NCBI GenBank assembly: GCA_037576195.1 | Contig: CM075102.1 | Span: forward strand, 11,160,001-11,224,000 | Length of the DNA: 64,000 nucleotides | Reading direction: 5' to 3' | From: Phytoseiulus persimilis | Taxonomy: Eukaryota; Arthropoda; Arachnida; Mesostigmata; Phytoseiidae | Shown here: piece by piece, positions 1 through 12,700 of the stretch | How positions within the stretch are numbered: position 1 is the first letter of the stretch | Layout of the letters: each line of letters begins with the position of its first letter | Notes under the pieces: generated by a model | Databases searched by the model: none | What the model saw: only the letters and a program-made list of their open reading frames with translations | Told to the model about the DNA's origin: nothing | Translations under genes and position numbers: made by a program

Positions 1-768
1 CGCATATCAAATTTTTCCTCAGCAGATCGCAATGAACTGAATCGGGATTATTCGTGGGCTCGGATTTGCTGCAGGGGAACGACCGCTGAGCCCAGCGGGA
101 AGTGCGACTCTGATAGCTTCACAGGTTTATTTCGTCGGATGCCATGAGTTGACCGCTATAACTACGATTACACATAGGTGTCGAATATTTTCTATCCGTT
201 TTCCGCGTCGCGTCGACCACGATGGTGGCTGTATATATACACATTTTACACAATGCTATACAATGCACATTTCGGGAACTCTTATTTTACTCGGCGCATA
301 AATGCGATGTGATGCCATACAAGCGCTACGTAAATACGCCGGCGTGTGACAGGATGCGTTCTCTTCGTTAAGACATGATGCACTCAGAAAGAGTAGGACA
401 ACGTTCTCCAGCGTTGATGGAGTTATGGTCGGCATGCTCGTTGGGCGGTTCAGAACCGGATCAGCGATTCGAAAAAACGTCAGCTTAGTTCCAGGTGGAG
501 GGAGGGAAACTCAAGCCTGATCGTGGACGCCAGAGTCGACGCGATCCGCAACGTCAGGCCAGCTCGATTGTTGGAGAGTGCAGAAAAACTCTCCACACGT
601 TGACGCTGATTGTTTGGTTCGCGGGATTCAGATCGTAGAGCCTTGAAGCGAAGATAAACACATTAGGTGGAAAACGGAGTGAGAATGCGAACGAGTCCGA
701 TATCAGTCATATTCCCCAACCGATGAGCAGGTGACTACTAACTAAATTCGTTTCGAGTGGTGGGGGAC
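1..768. other. Intergenic, no gene recognised
   Basis: No convincing exon is visible on either strand. A stretch near 418-450 is nearly identical to 8793-8826, so the duplication that made the two STAT copies may reach into this 3' flank. Confidence 0.5.
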
Positions 769-3700
769 TCACTGTAAATTGGGATCCCCGAAACCGCTCT
801 CAGGTACGGCTGCATAGATGTTTGACCTCCGGGTGGTTGTAGAATGGCGCAGAGGGTTGGCGGATTTGAGTCGGTTGTGTGCAACGGACGAACCTCTATC
901 TGGTGTGACGAGCTGGGGGCCTTACGTAGCCGTTCGTGCCATGGTTGTGACTCTGCTGGAGAGTTGTGTAATACTTGCAGAAGGCCTGATCTTGGGTATA
1001 TCCGGGTAGAGATACACCAAGCTCTGGAAACCGAATGTCCGTCATCAGGATATCTCACTCAGCCATCGAAATCTCTTCTCTCAGTTCAAGTTCATACTTC
1101 GCGGACCACTTACCCCGAGATCAGATATCCTGTCGCCGAGACTGCGTATTTGGAAATCCTTGGCAGTGAAAGGACACACGTTGATGATTTGCTTCTGGTT
1201 GTTCTCCGTCTCGGCCACGCATGCGATGCTGACCCCTCCCGGCTCGGAATCGGAAAATCTCATCAGCAGGAATGTCCCGTTGAGTGTTTTTGAGGAGCAT
1301 GTCTTCCGTCTCGGGACGACTGATGAAGCCCCAGATTGAGGCCGTCCGTCCATATCGCTCTCTCAGATGCTCGCGTGTGAGCTTCATGATGGCGTAGAAA
1401 ACCATTCCCAGAACGTGAAACTCCGTTCCAACAGAGGTGTTTCCTTGCAAAACTGGTTCCACGTGACGACCAGCTCGCCGTAGTCTGGCGGAAGGCTCGA
1501 ATTATGGAAAACTTTGGTGGCAAGGAAATGGAGATTGCTGTCAGACAGGCCCCCTCGGCCAGTGGCGCTGAAGAACTTCGACGAGAGTACGTGCGCCATC
1601 TTGTTCCAAGCTCACGCTGTCGGGCCCCACGAATGGCAGAACGTTTGGGTCCGAGAAGGCGTTGTCCCATGTTTTATGGTCGCCCAAGCGTGAGGTTTTT
1701 CCTGATTGCCGTGAACGATCACCACCACCGGCAATGAGCGCGCTTGCACGTGGAAAGTCATGGTCGGCGATTGTTTATGACTGATTGAACAGGAGGCAAA
1801 ACTTTCCTCATCCATGACGCTCTCCGTGCCCTTCTTGTGCGGCACGTCTGATTTTCTTGAGAGACATGTTCGTTGCCTGAACGAGGCCGAATACTGTCGC
1901 GAGGAATGATGATGCTCGATAAGCACCAATGTTTGTTTCTGGATCTCTTCCCCAGCGACTTCGGTCGACGGATAGCCGTTGTTTTCCGCGCGATAAACCC
2001 CGGCCTGGGCCTCACTTATGATCGAAACTCTAACTTTGCGGAGGATCGCTGGGATTCTTTTCGAAAAGCTCCTTGAGTTTTTTGGGCGCCGACCAGGAGA
2101 CGAACTGTTGCGGGTGAAACGCGTGTTCGTTTTCATAACTTGTGGAGGTTGCCCTTCTCTATGACGAACGTGCCGCTCACCAGGGCTGACAAGAGCGTTT
2201 TGAGTTGAGTTTCCCAAATATCGAATGCTCTCTTTGAAAGCGGCCTCGGACGCGGTCGGGAGCTTGATCACTTGGTATTTTAACTTTTCCAAGTGTTGCA
2301 GATGGAGATAGATGTGTTCGCTGAGCATCTCGCAACACTGTTGGAGCCGTTCAAAATGATATCGATCGGCTGGCCATTGCCGGACAGCTGTTGTGCCCGA
2401 TGCCAGTTCGGGAGCTCTTCACTTAGTATCTGCTGCTCCACATGCCCCAAGAAAGCCGACGCTGTCTGGAAAGTAAAATTGACTCGGGATCAGCATAAGT
2501 CCCGAGAATCTGAGAATGTTCTCTTTGACGGCGATTGGTGAAAAGGTCTGATCCTCCCAAGCAGCGCTTGTACGGCTGTTCTGAGATGCGCATCCAGAAA
2601 GGGAGCAAATCAAAGCAGCGAATTTCACGGGGGATGGAGAAGGATCGACGCAAATTCAGAAGGAGCGAGTGATTGGGATCCGAAACGTACCTGTTTAAAT
2701 TTTCGATGAAGCCGCGCCGTAGCTGATCGAGTTCTCGTGCGTTCTCTTTGATCAGACTTTCCAGCTGACGGATTCATGTTGTGCTGATTCTGTCGCTTGG
2801 CCCGAAGCCTGCATACGTTGCAGCTGAGCATTCGCTTCTGCAGCTCTTGGTAATTGAAAACGAAACGTTCCGCTGAATTTCTCCATGGCGAGTACTGTTC
2901 TTCTTGTCTCTGTATGTTGCGTCGCGACTCTTCGAGCTCTTGTTGGAGGACGAGGGTGCGTCGGGTAGATGAGACCCCGGGTCGCCCCCAAAAAAAAAAA
3001 AAAAAGATTGAGACCCAGCGCAAAACAAACAAAACGCCTCGCCCAAGGGCCACTATCTTCTGGATTTTTCGTGCATGATGCAGTTCCGGCGGAGTATCCT
3101 TATCGTGAACGTGGGGTCCGTGAACCTCACACTTTGTCGGAAAGCGGCGAGGGCTTCGCTCAATTGATCCGGGTGATGGGGTCGTTTCGTTTTTCGATGC
3201 TTTGTCCTGCGAGGAACTCGTCTGTGTCATTGTTTCGGAAAGGAATACAGGGAACAACACGCTCCTCACTTAAACGAAGTCCTCTGGAAATTATGAAGAC
3301 TTCTCGGGCGGAACGGTATGCCATTCTTCTCTTTCCGCAGAACACAGATTCCGTTCCGGGATGGATATTAACGAATCTTGTGAGCTTGTTACGAACTGCG
3401 ATTCGTTCTGCCACAGTTCTCAGAACGATTTCGATTCATCGGAAAGACTTCCCGTTCTTCAGATCGTCGACTACTTGGTCCCGATCTTTCAGAGTTTTTG
3501 GAAACAACCGTGTGAAACACTCTTGTACGATGGATAACTCCCGCTCAGAGAATTTTCAATAGGACTCAACTCGATCTCTGAGAGGAGAGGATTGGCTGGA
3601 GGGAACGGTCCAGTCAGAAAGAGCGAGTCTTGGCAAAATCCACAACGAACGAAGACCATCTTGATTCATTGAGCGTTCTTGCGTTTTGACTCTCACTGAA

Positions 3701-4999
3701 TTCTCAAGCGCGCCTGTGTGACTCTCTTGCTACAATCGTACGAAGCATTCCTCCTCGAAACATAGCCTGAGCTCGTCGAAAGATCGAAATCTGAACCTCA
3801 CCTCGAGTTCCGTGATCAGTTGATTCGCCAATACGACCGTGTATTGGGTTCATGTCAGGATTATCCGGGTTCAAGAGCGGCCAGTCCAGCTTGTCCAGCC
3901 AGTCCGAGAGAAACTTTTCTCACATCCAAGGGCATATGTTCTCGGTAGATCGAGTGTACTTGCTGGCGGTACTGATCCGGCAGTCGTTGGAGTCGGTCCC
4001 ATGACGAGTCTCTGCTCGCCTGAAACATTCCTCTGCTTCGTAGGAGGTAGGCAGCCGTCCCAATTGTGTAACTGTCGTTTCACTGTACCTGCTCACTAAG
4101 GCATCGGCTCGCACACCCAGGAAGTCGCCGGAAAGTTGTTTCGTTCAATCGACAGCACTTCGGCACGCACTTCGGGGGAGCTCCAAAGTACGGAATGAAT
4201 CCAAGATGACGTGCCGGAACGGTCCTTTGACCGCGCACGGACGTTGCTGACTACGGCAGCATCTTGCCAATATTGACAGATGTCACATTGATAATGAGCC
4301 AGATAAAGAGTTCATGATAGGTGATATTAGCGATCGAATGAAACACACATTCGAACTTGGACGCGTTTCCGAGCGTAATCCGTGAAGACACGAGCTGCTG
4401 AACGTTGGATATTAACGGAGCTTCTCGGAAGGGGTGCTCCGAAGATGCGCTCGTGAACGATCATTGGTCAGGAGTGCTCGGTCTGACTTGTTTCAGGCGA
4501 TCCGTTCGGCTCCATCCGAGAGACCTCATGTTTCAAACGCAGAATCGTTCCGGTACGTTCCACGAGACACTCCGAAGACTCGTCTTTGATAAAAACGCTA
4601 ACTCAGGGATCACCAGCTCAATCAGGGAAATGCACTTCCATCGATTCCTATCGAAGACGGGGCACTTGAGAAAACTGCGTGTCACCGGGAGTATAAAATA
4701 TGGTGGTGGGTTCCTTTTGATGTCGGGATGACAGATAGCAGATCTCCTCGTTCACTATCAAAACTTGAGCGCCATCGATTCGTCTCGGGCAGAACACGCG
4801 CACGACGGCCGAATGTAAAAATTAACAACACTTTCAAGCCGTGAGGAGGTGAAGCTTGCGAGTCTGCTCGATTGCAGTCGCCGGTCCAAGGCTGCCGGAT
4901 GAGCTCCGCGCGCGAAGGGCTCCCGTAGACTTCAGGTCACCACAGAGTGTCCGAAAACTTGATGTCGACGCAAAATTGACGTAAAACACTCACCTCCAT
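769..4999 (-). pseudogene. STAT family gene, copy 1 (STAT5-like), frameshifted
   Basis: STATs are cytoplasmic transcription factors that dimerise through SH2-phosphotyrosine contacts after JAK phosphorylation. Pieces read on the minus strand in gene order: a possible ATG-GAG first exon at 4999-4994 followed by a donor; an N-terminal domain piece near 3950-3830 with FLSDWLDKLDW; a coiled-coil piece near 2950-2800; the DNA-binding domain around 2330-1650 including FHVQARSLPVVVIVHG; a linker at 1600-1390; an SH2 piece with NGTFLL and RFSDSEPGG at 1290-1230, where the phosphotyrosine-binding Arg codon is 1258-1260 with one extra Met codon just before it; and a C-terminal exon with KYYTT and GYVRP, Tyr codon at 926-928. 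Reading needs at least five single-base shifts, for example near 1680, 1610, 1410, 1290 and 1000, plus in-frame stops. Genes elsewhere in the window have no such shifts, so this is probably a pseudogene and not poor sequence. It is partnered with the copy at 9.8-13.5 kb. Confidence 0.82.
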
Positions 5000-5475
5000 G
5001 TTTGTAGTTTGCTGCTTAGCTGCGAGACAGGCAGGCAGATAGACTGGTTGGTTGGTTGGTGCGTTGGTAGGCTGTCCTCGAAGCAGCCCCGAGCAGTGAC
5101 GCAGTCGGTTCCACGAATCCCGAGCAGCGAGCGAAGCAGCAGAGAGCCTTTCCTCTCAGCGCCGGCGGTGGTGGTGGCGGTTGTGGTAGTAGTTGTAGGG
5201 GTCCGTGGATATAGCCGCAGAGAAAACAGGCAGGCCGCTCGGTCGGTCGGAAGGCAGGAGCCAAATAGGCAGCCAGTGAGCGAACGAGTCAGTCGCTCGC
5301 TGGTTGGCGCATTCGTTCACTCAGCCACACCCGCCAGCCGATTCTTAGAACTGAATGTCAGCGCACCGGCAGCAGAAGATCGAGAAGCAGCCGCGCCAGC
5401 AGTGGGAAGAGGAGCAGCGGCCGCGGCCTCGGCTGCATCCTCGGCAGTAGTAGCAGTACATGTTGACTTGCATCC
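5000..5475. promoter_or_regulatory. GC-rich putative bidirectional promoter and 5' UTRs
   Basis: This interval lies head-to-head between the possible first exon of STAT copy 1 (minus) and a plus-strand start-codon exon at 5476. It is rich in GGT/GTG and GCAGC-type short repeats, as expected for untranslated leader or promoter DNA. A long open frame crosses it but has repeat-like composition and is not taken as a protein. One TTCNNNGAA motif, the classical STAT (GAS) site form, is at 5109-5117. One such motif by chance in this length is not rare. Confidence 0.4.
5109..5117. promoter_or_regulatory. GAS-type TTCNNNGAA motif
   Basis: TTCCACGAA lies in the putative shared promoter of STAT copy 1 and the plus-strand exon. 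It matches the STAT palindrome with 3-bp spacing and could reflect autoregulation, but a chance match is quite possible (about one per 4 kb expected). Confidence 0.15.
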
Positions 5476-5511
5476 ATGAAGAGCGGCAGTCGGGGCCGTA
5501 CTTCGCTGGCC
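5476..5511 (+). CDS. Candidate first coding exon (MKSGSRGRTSLA), gene unknown
   Basis: An ATG is followed by twelve in-frame codons encoding MKSGSRGRTSLA and a perfect donor, GTAAGT, at 5512. The upstream sequence has 5' UTR character. No downstream exon in the window could be linked to it, so the gene either has a long intron or continues outside. The product is not recognised. It faces STAT copy 1 head-to-head. Confidence 0.35.
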
Positions 5512-8500
5512 GTAAGTACGGCGATAGTACGGGTGGTAGGGGTAGAATTCACCGTAAACTTTCGCTAGAAACGGAGAGGGGTGGTGCGGGAGCGCATTTT
5601 TTTTTCACAGCAGTTCGTGTCGGAGGAAAACTCAAAGAACATCATCACTGTCCATCGCGATGAGTGCAACAAAAATGTCCGATGTCTCCTTCCATATTCC
5701 CCTCTATCTCAAAGAAAAATCAGGTGAATCCTGAGGTACAGTTTCAGCGTTGGCCATATGGTACCGATTTTCGCGAAAGGTTGGCGATGGACGGAGCCCG
5801 TACTTGCCGGCATCAAATTCATCTTCAGATTCATTGATCCTCTGGGGATCAGTGGGAAAAAAATGATAAGTGATGCTCAGAAACATGTGCTGTAGTCATT
5901 GAGGATGAAGTAAAATGGTTGTGAAGACTTTCCACCGCAACAATTTTTAACATGTTTTTCTCCCTCAGTCACCAGCGGGTCACAGAGGACAGTAGCCCCC
6001 TGTGTTCATTCTGAAACCGCGGATGATCAGTGTAGCTCTCAGGTAGCTCACGGCTGGAGCATATGAAGGGTCTCTCGAATAGATATGGGTTCTCCAACAT
6101 GATACGTGTGGCGTAGGAGTTAAGGGCTGGTGATTAACGTCGCGACCCCCTCAGAGCCGGAATCCCTGATTCTCAAATTCGATTCCCGTTGATGTATGGG
6201 TTACATGTCGAGCAGAGGGAGTTGCACAGAGCGGAAATTTCCATTGTAGATAGTCATCCTTTGGTGCCAATTACGTAAAACGGCGTGCGGAACTCACTCA
6301 ATCAGCTGCCGAGCAGGCTCGGCCAAGGCGTCGTCGGGGAGACGAGGTCCGACGCTGAGAGAGATTTCAAGCGTGGAATACCATTGAAGGAACTGAACAA
6401 GGTTAACAATGCTGTGATGAGCTTCTCCTACGATCCGACGGACTCCGCGCAGAGAGAATTGTCTTTCCTTGGAGTATCCGTTTAGGAACCAGCTCAACCA
6501 GCCGGGATGAGAGTTCCTCGTGGTAATAGAGCTGATCGCATGAAGAGCGATGCACCTCAATCGTCTTTTTCGTTTTTTTTGATTCATTGGTGGGCACTAA
6601 AATTCTTCCCGCGTGCCAGAGCGCGGGCTGAGAAACTTCCGACGGGCCACGGACTTCGAACATGGACGGCACCGGAAACCGTCCGTTAAGCTTGATTTTG
6701 AGCACATATTAATGTAGGCTCACATTCTACCGGCGAGGGTTCCCTTGTTGTGCCGGAAGCTAGCCGCAACGAAACTGAAACCACCCAGAGTTTTGCTTTG
6801 CGGCACTGTCGACTAGCACTTATCACACGCTCTGCCGTCAGCGGCTTGCTTCCAATTTACTGGTCGTTGATCAGATCGATGTGGACGTGAGCCTACGGAA
6901 CCACTGGTTCAGCAGCTGAACTTGGCCCCGTTTTTTCGTAAAGAACTCTGCAGGGACGTGAGAGCTGAGATATGACCAGAGTTGGTTCTTGCTCCGCAAC
7001 ATACCCTGTCGGCTCGTTCAGGGTTGAGCATCCATTGCGGAATACGATGATTGATGAGAACGGTCGGAGAGACTGCTTGGGAGGAGTGAAAAACCCCGAA
7101 ATTGAGTACGAACTGCGTCTCAAATCTCGAGCTCGACCGAACGAGCTCTCCCAACTGGAATGGTTTCTCAAGAAACAGGATCGATGGAGTTCCTCGTCCT
7201 CGTACCAAACTCCTGCAGACACGAGAAAGACACTCCACTTGTTCTCTTGTCAGTTCAAGGTACACATTCTCTTGGTTTACCTGGTGATTGGAATATCCTG
7301 AGTTTCAGTTCTCGAAAAGCGGCCAGTCCTGGTGCATGGTCTTGGCGTCACGGGCCACGGGGGAGAGACTGGCGGGCCGAATTCGTCCCGCGAGCCATAG
7401 TTCGCCCACCACTGCTTCAATTTTCTAATTATTGAGTATTCTGAGCGACGAGAGACACGGATCGCAGTCATGTCGAGAGAGGTATCCCACAATACAGCAG
7501 CGAATCTTCGATACCTCGGATCGTCTCCGAGCCACGGTTCATGGTGAATGAGCATCGAATAAGAGGAAACTGTGGAGGAGCTCACAGGAAAATAACTCCA
7601 AGTTTGATTCGAAAATGGGAAAATCAGCTCGCCGAAAGCAGCTCGTCAGACCCACACCTCTGAAAAAGATATCCGGCTCTGGGATCGCTCTGAACGGGAT
7701 TCATATTCCATGCGTAAGCAGCCATGAGCTGGGCCGATGGCGCGGCGCCTTCCGATTCCGCTACGAGGGAAAACTGTGTTCGCGGGTTGAGAAAAAAAAA
7801 CTCTCTGGCCGATTCGGTCCAAAGCTCATCATTGAAACATATGAGACTCGAGTTTTCGAAGAGTTTTCGGAGCCCTCAGGTCAGGACATCGTCAACGTTC
7901 TGCCACGTCACCGTAGGACTCTGTCTTCAGGGAGCTCTCTCCTCCATGGTATTTCCTGTGTAAGCCTGGGCCTAATGAGAATCTTCAAACCGCCTGAAGG
8001 GAATCCATTGGAGAAGAGCGGATCGCCGATGATTGCTCCGCACGTAAACTCCAACCTTGTTACTCGGGACGGCAAGCTCACGGCCTCGGGCTATTATCAC
8101 AAACCCCTGCGGAGACCAAAGATAGTGCCCCGCCGGGTCGGGATTCAGTGTTTAACCACTGTGACGGATAAGCAACTCGAGGACCATGATTGGCGTGTTT
8201 CTGATTGCAGCTCCTCTCGAACACAGGTCCGGGCTCCTTCTTCTCCCGACGGAGACGACTCGAAGGTTCTATCGGAGAATCGTTCGGCAATGGCTCTCTT
8301 CCTCTCCAGTAGTTGCCGCTGCAGTCCGAAGCCAGGAGACCAGAGATTTGCTAGAGGATGAGAAACCTGAGATCTCATTGGGAGAATGTACCTTGAGCCG
8401 CCGGGCGCATGAACTATCATTGAAGATCAACATAACGAGTGAGAATTATCGAAGGGATCATGCAAAATTAGGGTCTATGTTTCTAACGCAAGCCCACACC

Positions 8501-9781
8501 ACTTGGTATCTCGTACCTATTTTCGCGAATGAGCCCGAGTTCCCGCGGGGGCGGGAGCCTTCTATACCGATCTGCAAGAAGCTCAAACGGATGAGCTTGT
8601 TGCAGCAATCACTGAACCCGGAGAATGATGCCGATTGGATCAAACGAATGGGAAAGGCTTGCGAACTTACGATATCAGCTCCCTTGGTGCCGTTCTGAGC
8701 TGAATCGATCATCCCGGAAAAGTCGATGAGCTTTCGCGGCAAATAGAGTCATCTGAATTTCGATGACACGGTCTGGGTACTCTCGGATCACATGGAGTTA
8801 TGGTCGGTATGCTCGTTAGACGGGGCAGACCCCAACTCGCACTTCGGGAATAACTTCGGGGGTTCCAGAGACATGCGGGACAGTGTGTGTTTGCGTTGAT
8901 GTCCATCAATCATGGACTCGGCGACATGATGCTCGTCATGCTCGATACGAGCTTACTCGGAAATCGCCGGTTGCGGGGCAAACAAGAAAGTGAGGAATCG
9001 TGTTGCGAGCAGAGGACGAAGGAGAAGACGGGATAGACTTGCTTCCGAAACGGAGGAGGAGGACCAGCATCTCACTTGCAGCACCCTTGAACTTTTCTCT
9101 GAGAGGAAGTGAGTCTCGGCGAAGCAGGCAGAACACTCATCGATGCGGACTCAGCATCAAGGCGCGCCCAAGCCTTGAATTTCCGGTGGTCCTTCTGCCT
9201 GACTGTCGGAGGAAGCAATGTGCTTTTTTCCGTCCCATCCGTACTGAGAACTATCTCCATCGTGTGGTGTTCTGACGGTCATTCACCGAGTCCGCCACTC
9301 GAGAGCCGCTTCCCCACCTGTCCGTCGGTATTGATGGACTGAACGCCTGGAGCAAATCGGTACAAGCGTGATGTGTTCTTTGTCGAGTCTCCACCCTTCA
9401 GACGAACCGTCCCGAAACAATAGCAACGTAAAAACACGGGATTGTACTTTTTCGCAGCCAACCACTGTCGAGGAGCGGGATAAGCGATTTTATTAAAACG
9501 AAAGCATAATTTAAAACAGCTGGACAGACGGCTCAACCGATCGATTCTCTAGGCGCCTGTCTGGCTCGGCCTATGCTGCTGCTGAGGAGTGCTGGAACTG
9601 TCAGCATGTCGACGTTTCACTCCTCGGGTCTCGGGCCTCGGAAGCTGGCGCCTGGAATCCATGGAAAAAAGTCACGAGAAGAGCAGAGAAATCATTCGAG
9701 GGGACCAGATGGGAGGGTCAGCAGGTTCATACACTGATGCATCTAACGGCGGGTGGCTCGAAAGGAATTTCGCACGAGGAC
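5512..9781. other. Long intergenic or intronic stretch, no gene assigned
   Basis: There are open frames on both strands (for example plus 7615-8361 and 8186-8698, minus 7585-7277) but none matches a family I know or shows clear exon borders. The segment around 8793-8826 repeats 418-450, marking the 3' flank of STAT copy 2 as part of the duplicated unit. The part up to about 9 kb could be an intron of the exon at 5476. Confidence 0.4.
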
Positions 9782-12700
9782 TCACTGTGAACTCGGGTTC
9801 TCGGAGCTGCTCTCCGGTATGGCGTCGCCGATGTTCGACCCCGGAGGCTTGCAGATTGGCAACCTCGCTGACGGGATCGAGTCAGTCTTGCCTCCTTGTT
9901 CCGTTCGGGTCATGGACCGGAGCCTCCCGGAACCTAGCGGCTCTTGGTTTTCACGCTCCTCGAGAGTTGTGGGGTACTTGCCGAAGGCCCCATCTTTCGG
10001 TGTGCCGGGGTAGAGATACAGCAAGTTCTGGAAGATCAACGTTCGCTGTCAGAGTACTCCATTCATTCCCGGATCAGCGAAGGCGCTGAGCGGAATCCTC
10101 ATTCAGTTATTGATGACTCTTAAATAGGTCTCGGACCTCTACGCGAATCACATACCCCACTATCAGATACCCTGTCGCGGAGATTGCGAATTTGAAGATC
10201 CTTGGCGATGAGGGGACTTGAGACCAAGATTTTCCTCTGGCCGCTCTTCGGCTCTTGCACACTCACGATTTGGACTCCTCCCGGCAGAGATTGAGAGAAA
10301 CTCAACATGAAGGTTCCGTTGGGCTTCTTGAGGAGCATTTCTCCCATTTTGGGGAGGCCGATGAAGCCGTGGATGAGGCCGTTCATCCACAACGCTCTCA
10401 GATGTTCGCTTGTGAGCTTCATAACGGCGAAGAACCATGCCCAAAACGAGAAGTCCCGTTCCGACAGGGGTTTCTCACAGAAAAGGCTCCAGCTAACGTC
10501 CAGAGCACCGTGGTTCGGCGGAAGACTCGAGCGATGGAAAATTCTTGTGGCCATGAAATCGACATCGCCAACACACAGGCCCCGGCCGGTCGAGCTGCGG
10601 AACTTCTTGGAGAGAATTTGCGCCACCATGTCCCAGCGCGCGGTCTGGCAAACGGCGAAGGGCACGCGTTTGGGCACCGAGAACGCGTTATCCCAGACTA
10701 TTGTTGCCCATGCGCGAGATTCCTCATCCCCCTCGGTGATCACCACTATCGGTAATGAGCGGGCTTGCACGCGGAAAGTCATACCGGCGATTTCTATCTC
10801 CGTGTCGAAGAGGAGACAAAACTTCTGATCCTCGAAGCGCCAGAAGCTCTGCTCGTGGAGATCTGCGGTCCCTTTCACAGACAAGTTTCTGAAGGGAGCC
10901 GAGTAGCGCCTCGAGGGCCGATGATGCTCCAATTTCCACGCGTTGTTCCGGAGCTCACCAGGGATGGGGGTGAACCGATGGCAGTCTGTTCGCAGGGCAG
11001 ACCCGGACCGGGCCTCCCTCGCGAGCGTAACAACAACTCGCGGCGGGTCGGCTGGTTGGCCCGCGAAAAGCTCGTTGAGTCTTTCGCCGATCAGGAATCG
11101 GACTTTCGCAGTGAATCGCCTGCCTGGTACGATGACTTGTGCAGGTTGCTCTTCCACGATGAAAGTGCCGCGCACTAGAGCATGTAACTGGATTCTCAAG
11201 TGTCTTTCCAGGTTGCTGATTCTCTCTCCGAATGTGTGCGCGAATCCGACGGGGAGGTGGTCGACATGGTGTTTGAACTTCTCCAAGAGCCGGAAACTGA
11301 GACCAATGTGACCGCAGATCATCTCGCAGCAATGTTGGAGCCATTCGAAATTGATTTCGATGGGCTGACCATTTTCAGCGAGCCGTTGCGCCCTCTGCCA
11401 GTTCGGAAGCTCTTCGCTTGTTAAATACTGCGCCACTCGGTCCACGAACCTGACGCCGTCTGAAAAGTAGAATCGACACGATATCAGCGTGACTCTCGAG
11501 ACGCTGGGAGTGTCGCCATGGACGGCGAAAAGATGCCTTCAGAGCTGAAACGGGGCATCGTGGGGGCCCCCGAACCTTTCACAGCGCTGTCCACTCGTGT
11601 GTCGGAAACGCATTCAGAGCAAAAGCGAGCGGATGCGACTCGCGAGCTGTCTTAGATACGACGGAAGTTCGGGGGTATTATTCTCTCGAGTGATTGGAAT
11701 TCCAAACGTACCTCTCAGATCGCTGAAGAAGTGCTCGCATCGCCGCTCGAGATCAACGGTGACCAGAGACTCCAGATGATTGGCTTCCTCTGCTGCTTCT
11801 TCTGTCACTTGACCCGAAGTCTGCTCATATTGCAGCTGAAGATACGCCGTCTGTAAACTCCGGTGATTGGAAACAGCGGGTGAACCGAGTTTCTCAATCT
11901 CCATGTACTGGTCTTCAAGCTCTCGGATGTTTCGTCGCGACCCCTCGAGACTCCATTGCAGGATCTGGATGCGGTCAGAATCGATGTCGAGACCCAGCAA
12001 AGGCTCGCCCCAGGCGACTAACTCTCCCTCGGGCGTGGTCCACTTCCGGAATATCTCCAGGAGGAGCACGTCGTGAAGGCTCATAATATGGTGGAACAAG
12101 AACCGGGCTTTGATCGATCCCGGCTTCCGCAAGGCGGCGCCGTTCGGTTCCTGTTCTTCACCCTGGAAGGAATTCGTTCGTGTGAATCATTTGGAGAGTA
12201 TTCCGGGACAGACGTCGAACGAGAACGCGGTGCCCGGCAATTATCGACACCTCTTGTTCTCATGTCAACCTCTTTGTTTTCTCGAGAATGCAATTTCCAT
12301 CCTGAACGAGTATCAACGAATCTTGTGAGCTTGTTACGGCCACTATCCGTTCTGCCGCAGCTCCGGGGACGACTTCGATTCGGAAGAAGTTCGTGAGATC
12401 CATCTCGATCTCGATCAACTAGCAATGAGCGGAGAAGATTCCGGAGATCAACCCCAAAGAACGAGTCGGATGGTGTTTATCGAGAAATAACGTCTTGCGT
12501 TCTCCTGGATCTTCGGAACGCCCGAGTGACTCTCGCAGAATGAAAATGGAGATCAATTCCACCCTGAGATCGAGCTTGTCGAGAGATTGAGATCTAACTC
12601 ACCTCAAGGTCCGAGATCAATCGCTTTTTCAATGCGGCACTGTCTCGGATCAGTTCAGGATCGTCCACGAGCTTCGGAACATCCAGCCCGCTCAGCCAGT

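Noticed and set aside
5009..5479. 156-codon frame rich in Val, Ala and Arg
   Set aside because: Composition follows the GC-rich repeat; better explained as promoter or leader DNA in front of the ATG at 5476.
6909..7600. Possible third STAT copy (minus-strand AVLWDTSLDM resembling the WDNAF box)
   Set aside because: Only a few residues match; neighbouring SH2 or linker motifs are not found in the expected places.
7615..8361. 248-codon plus-strand open frame
   Set aside because: No recognisable domain, no splice or composition signal, and several other frames are open across the same DNA.
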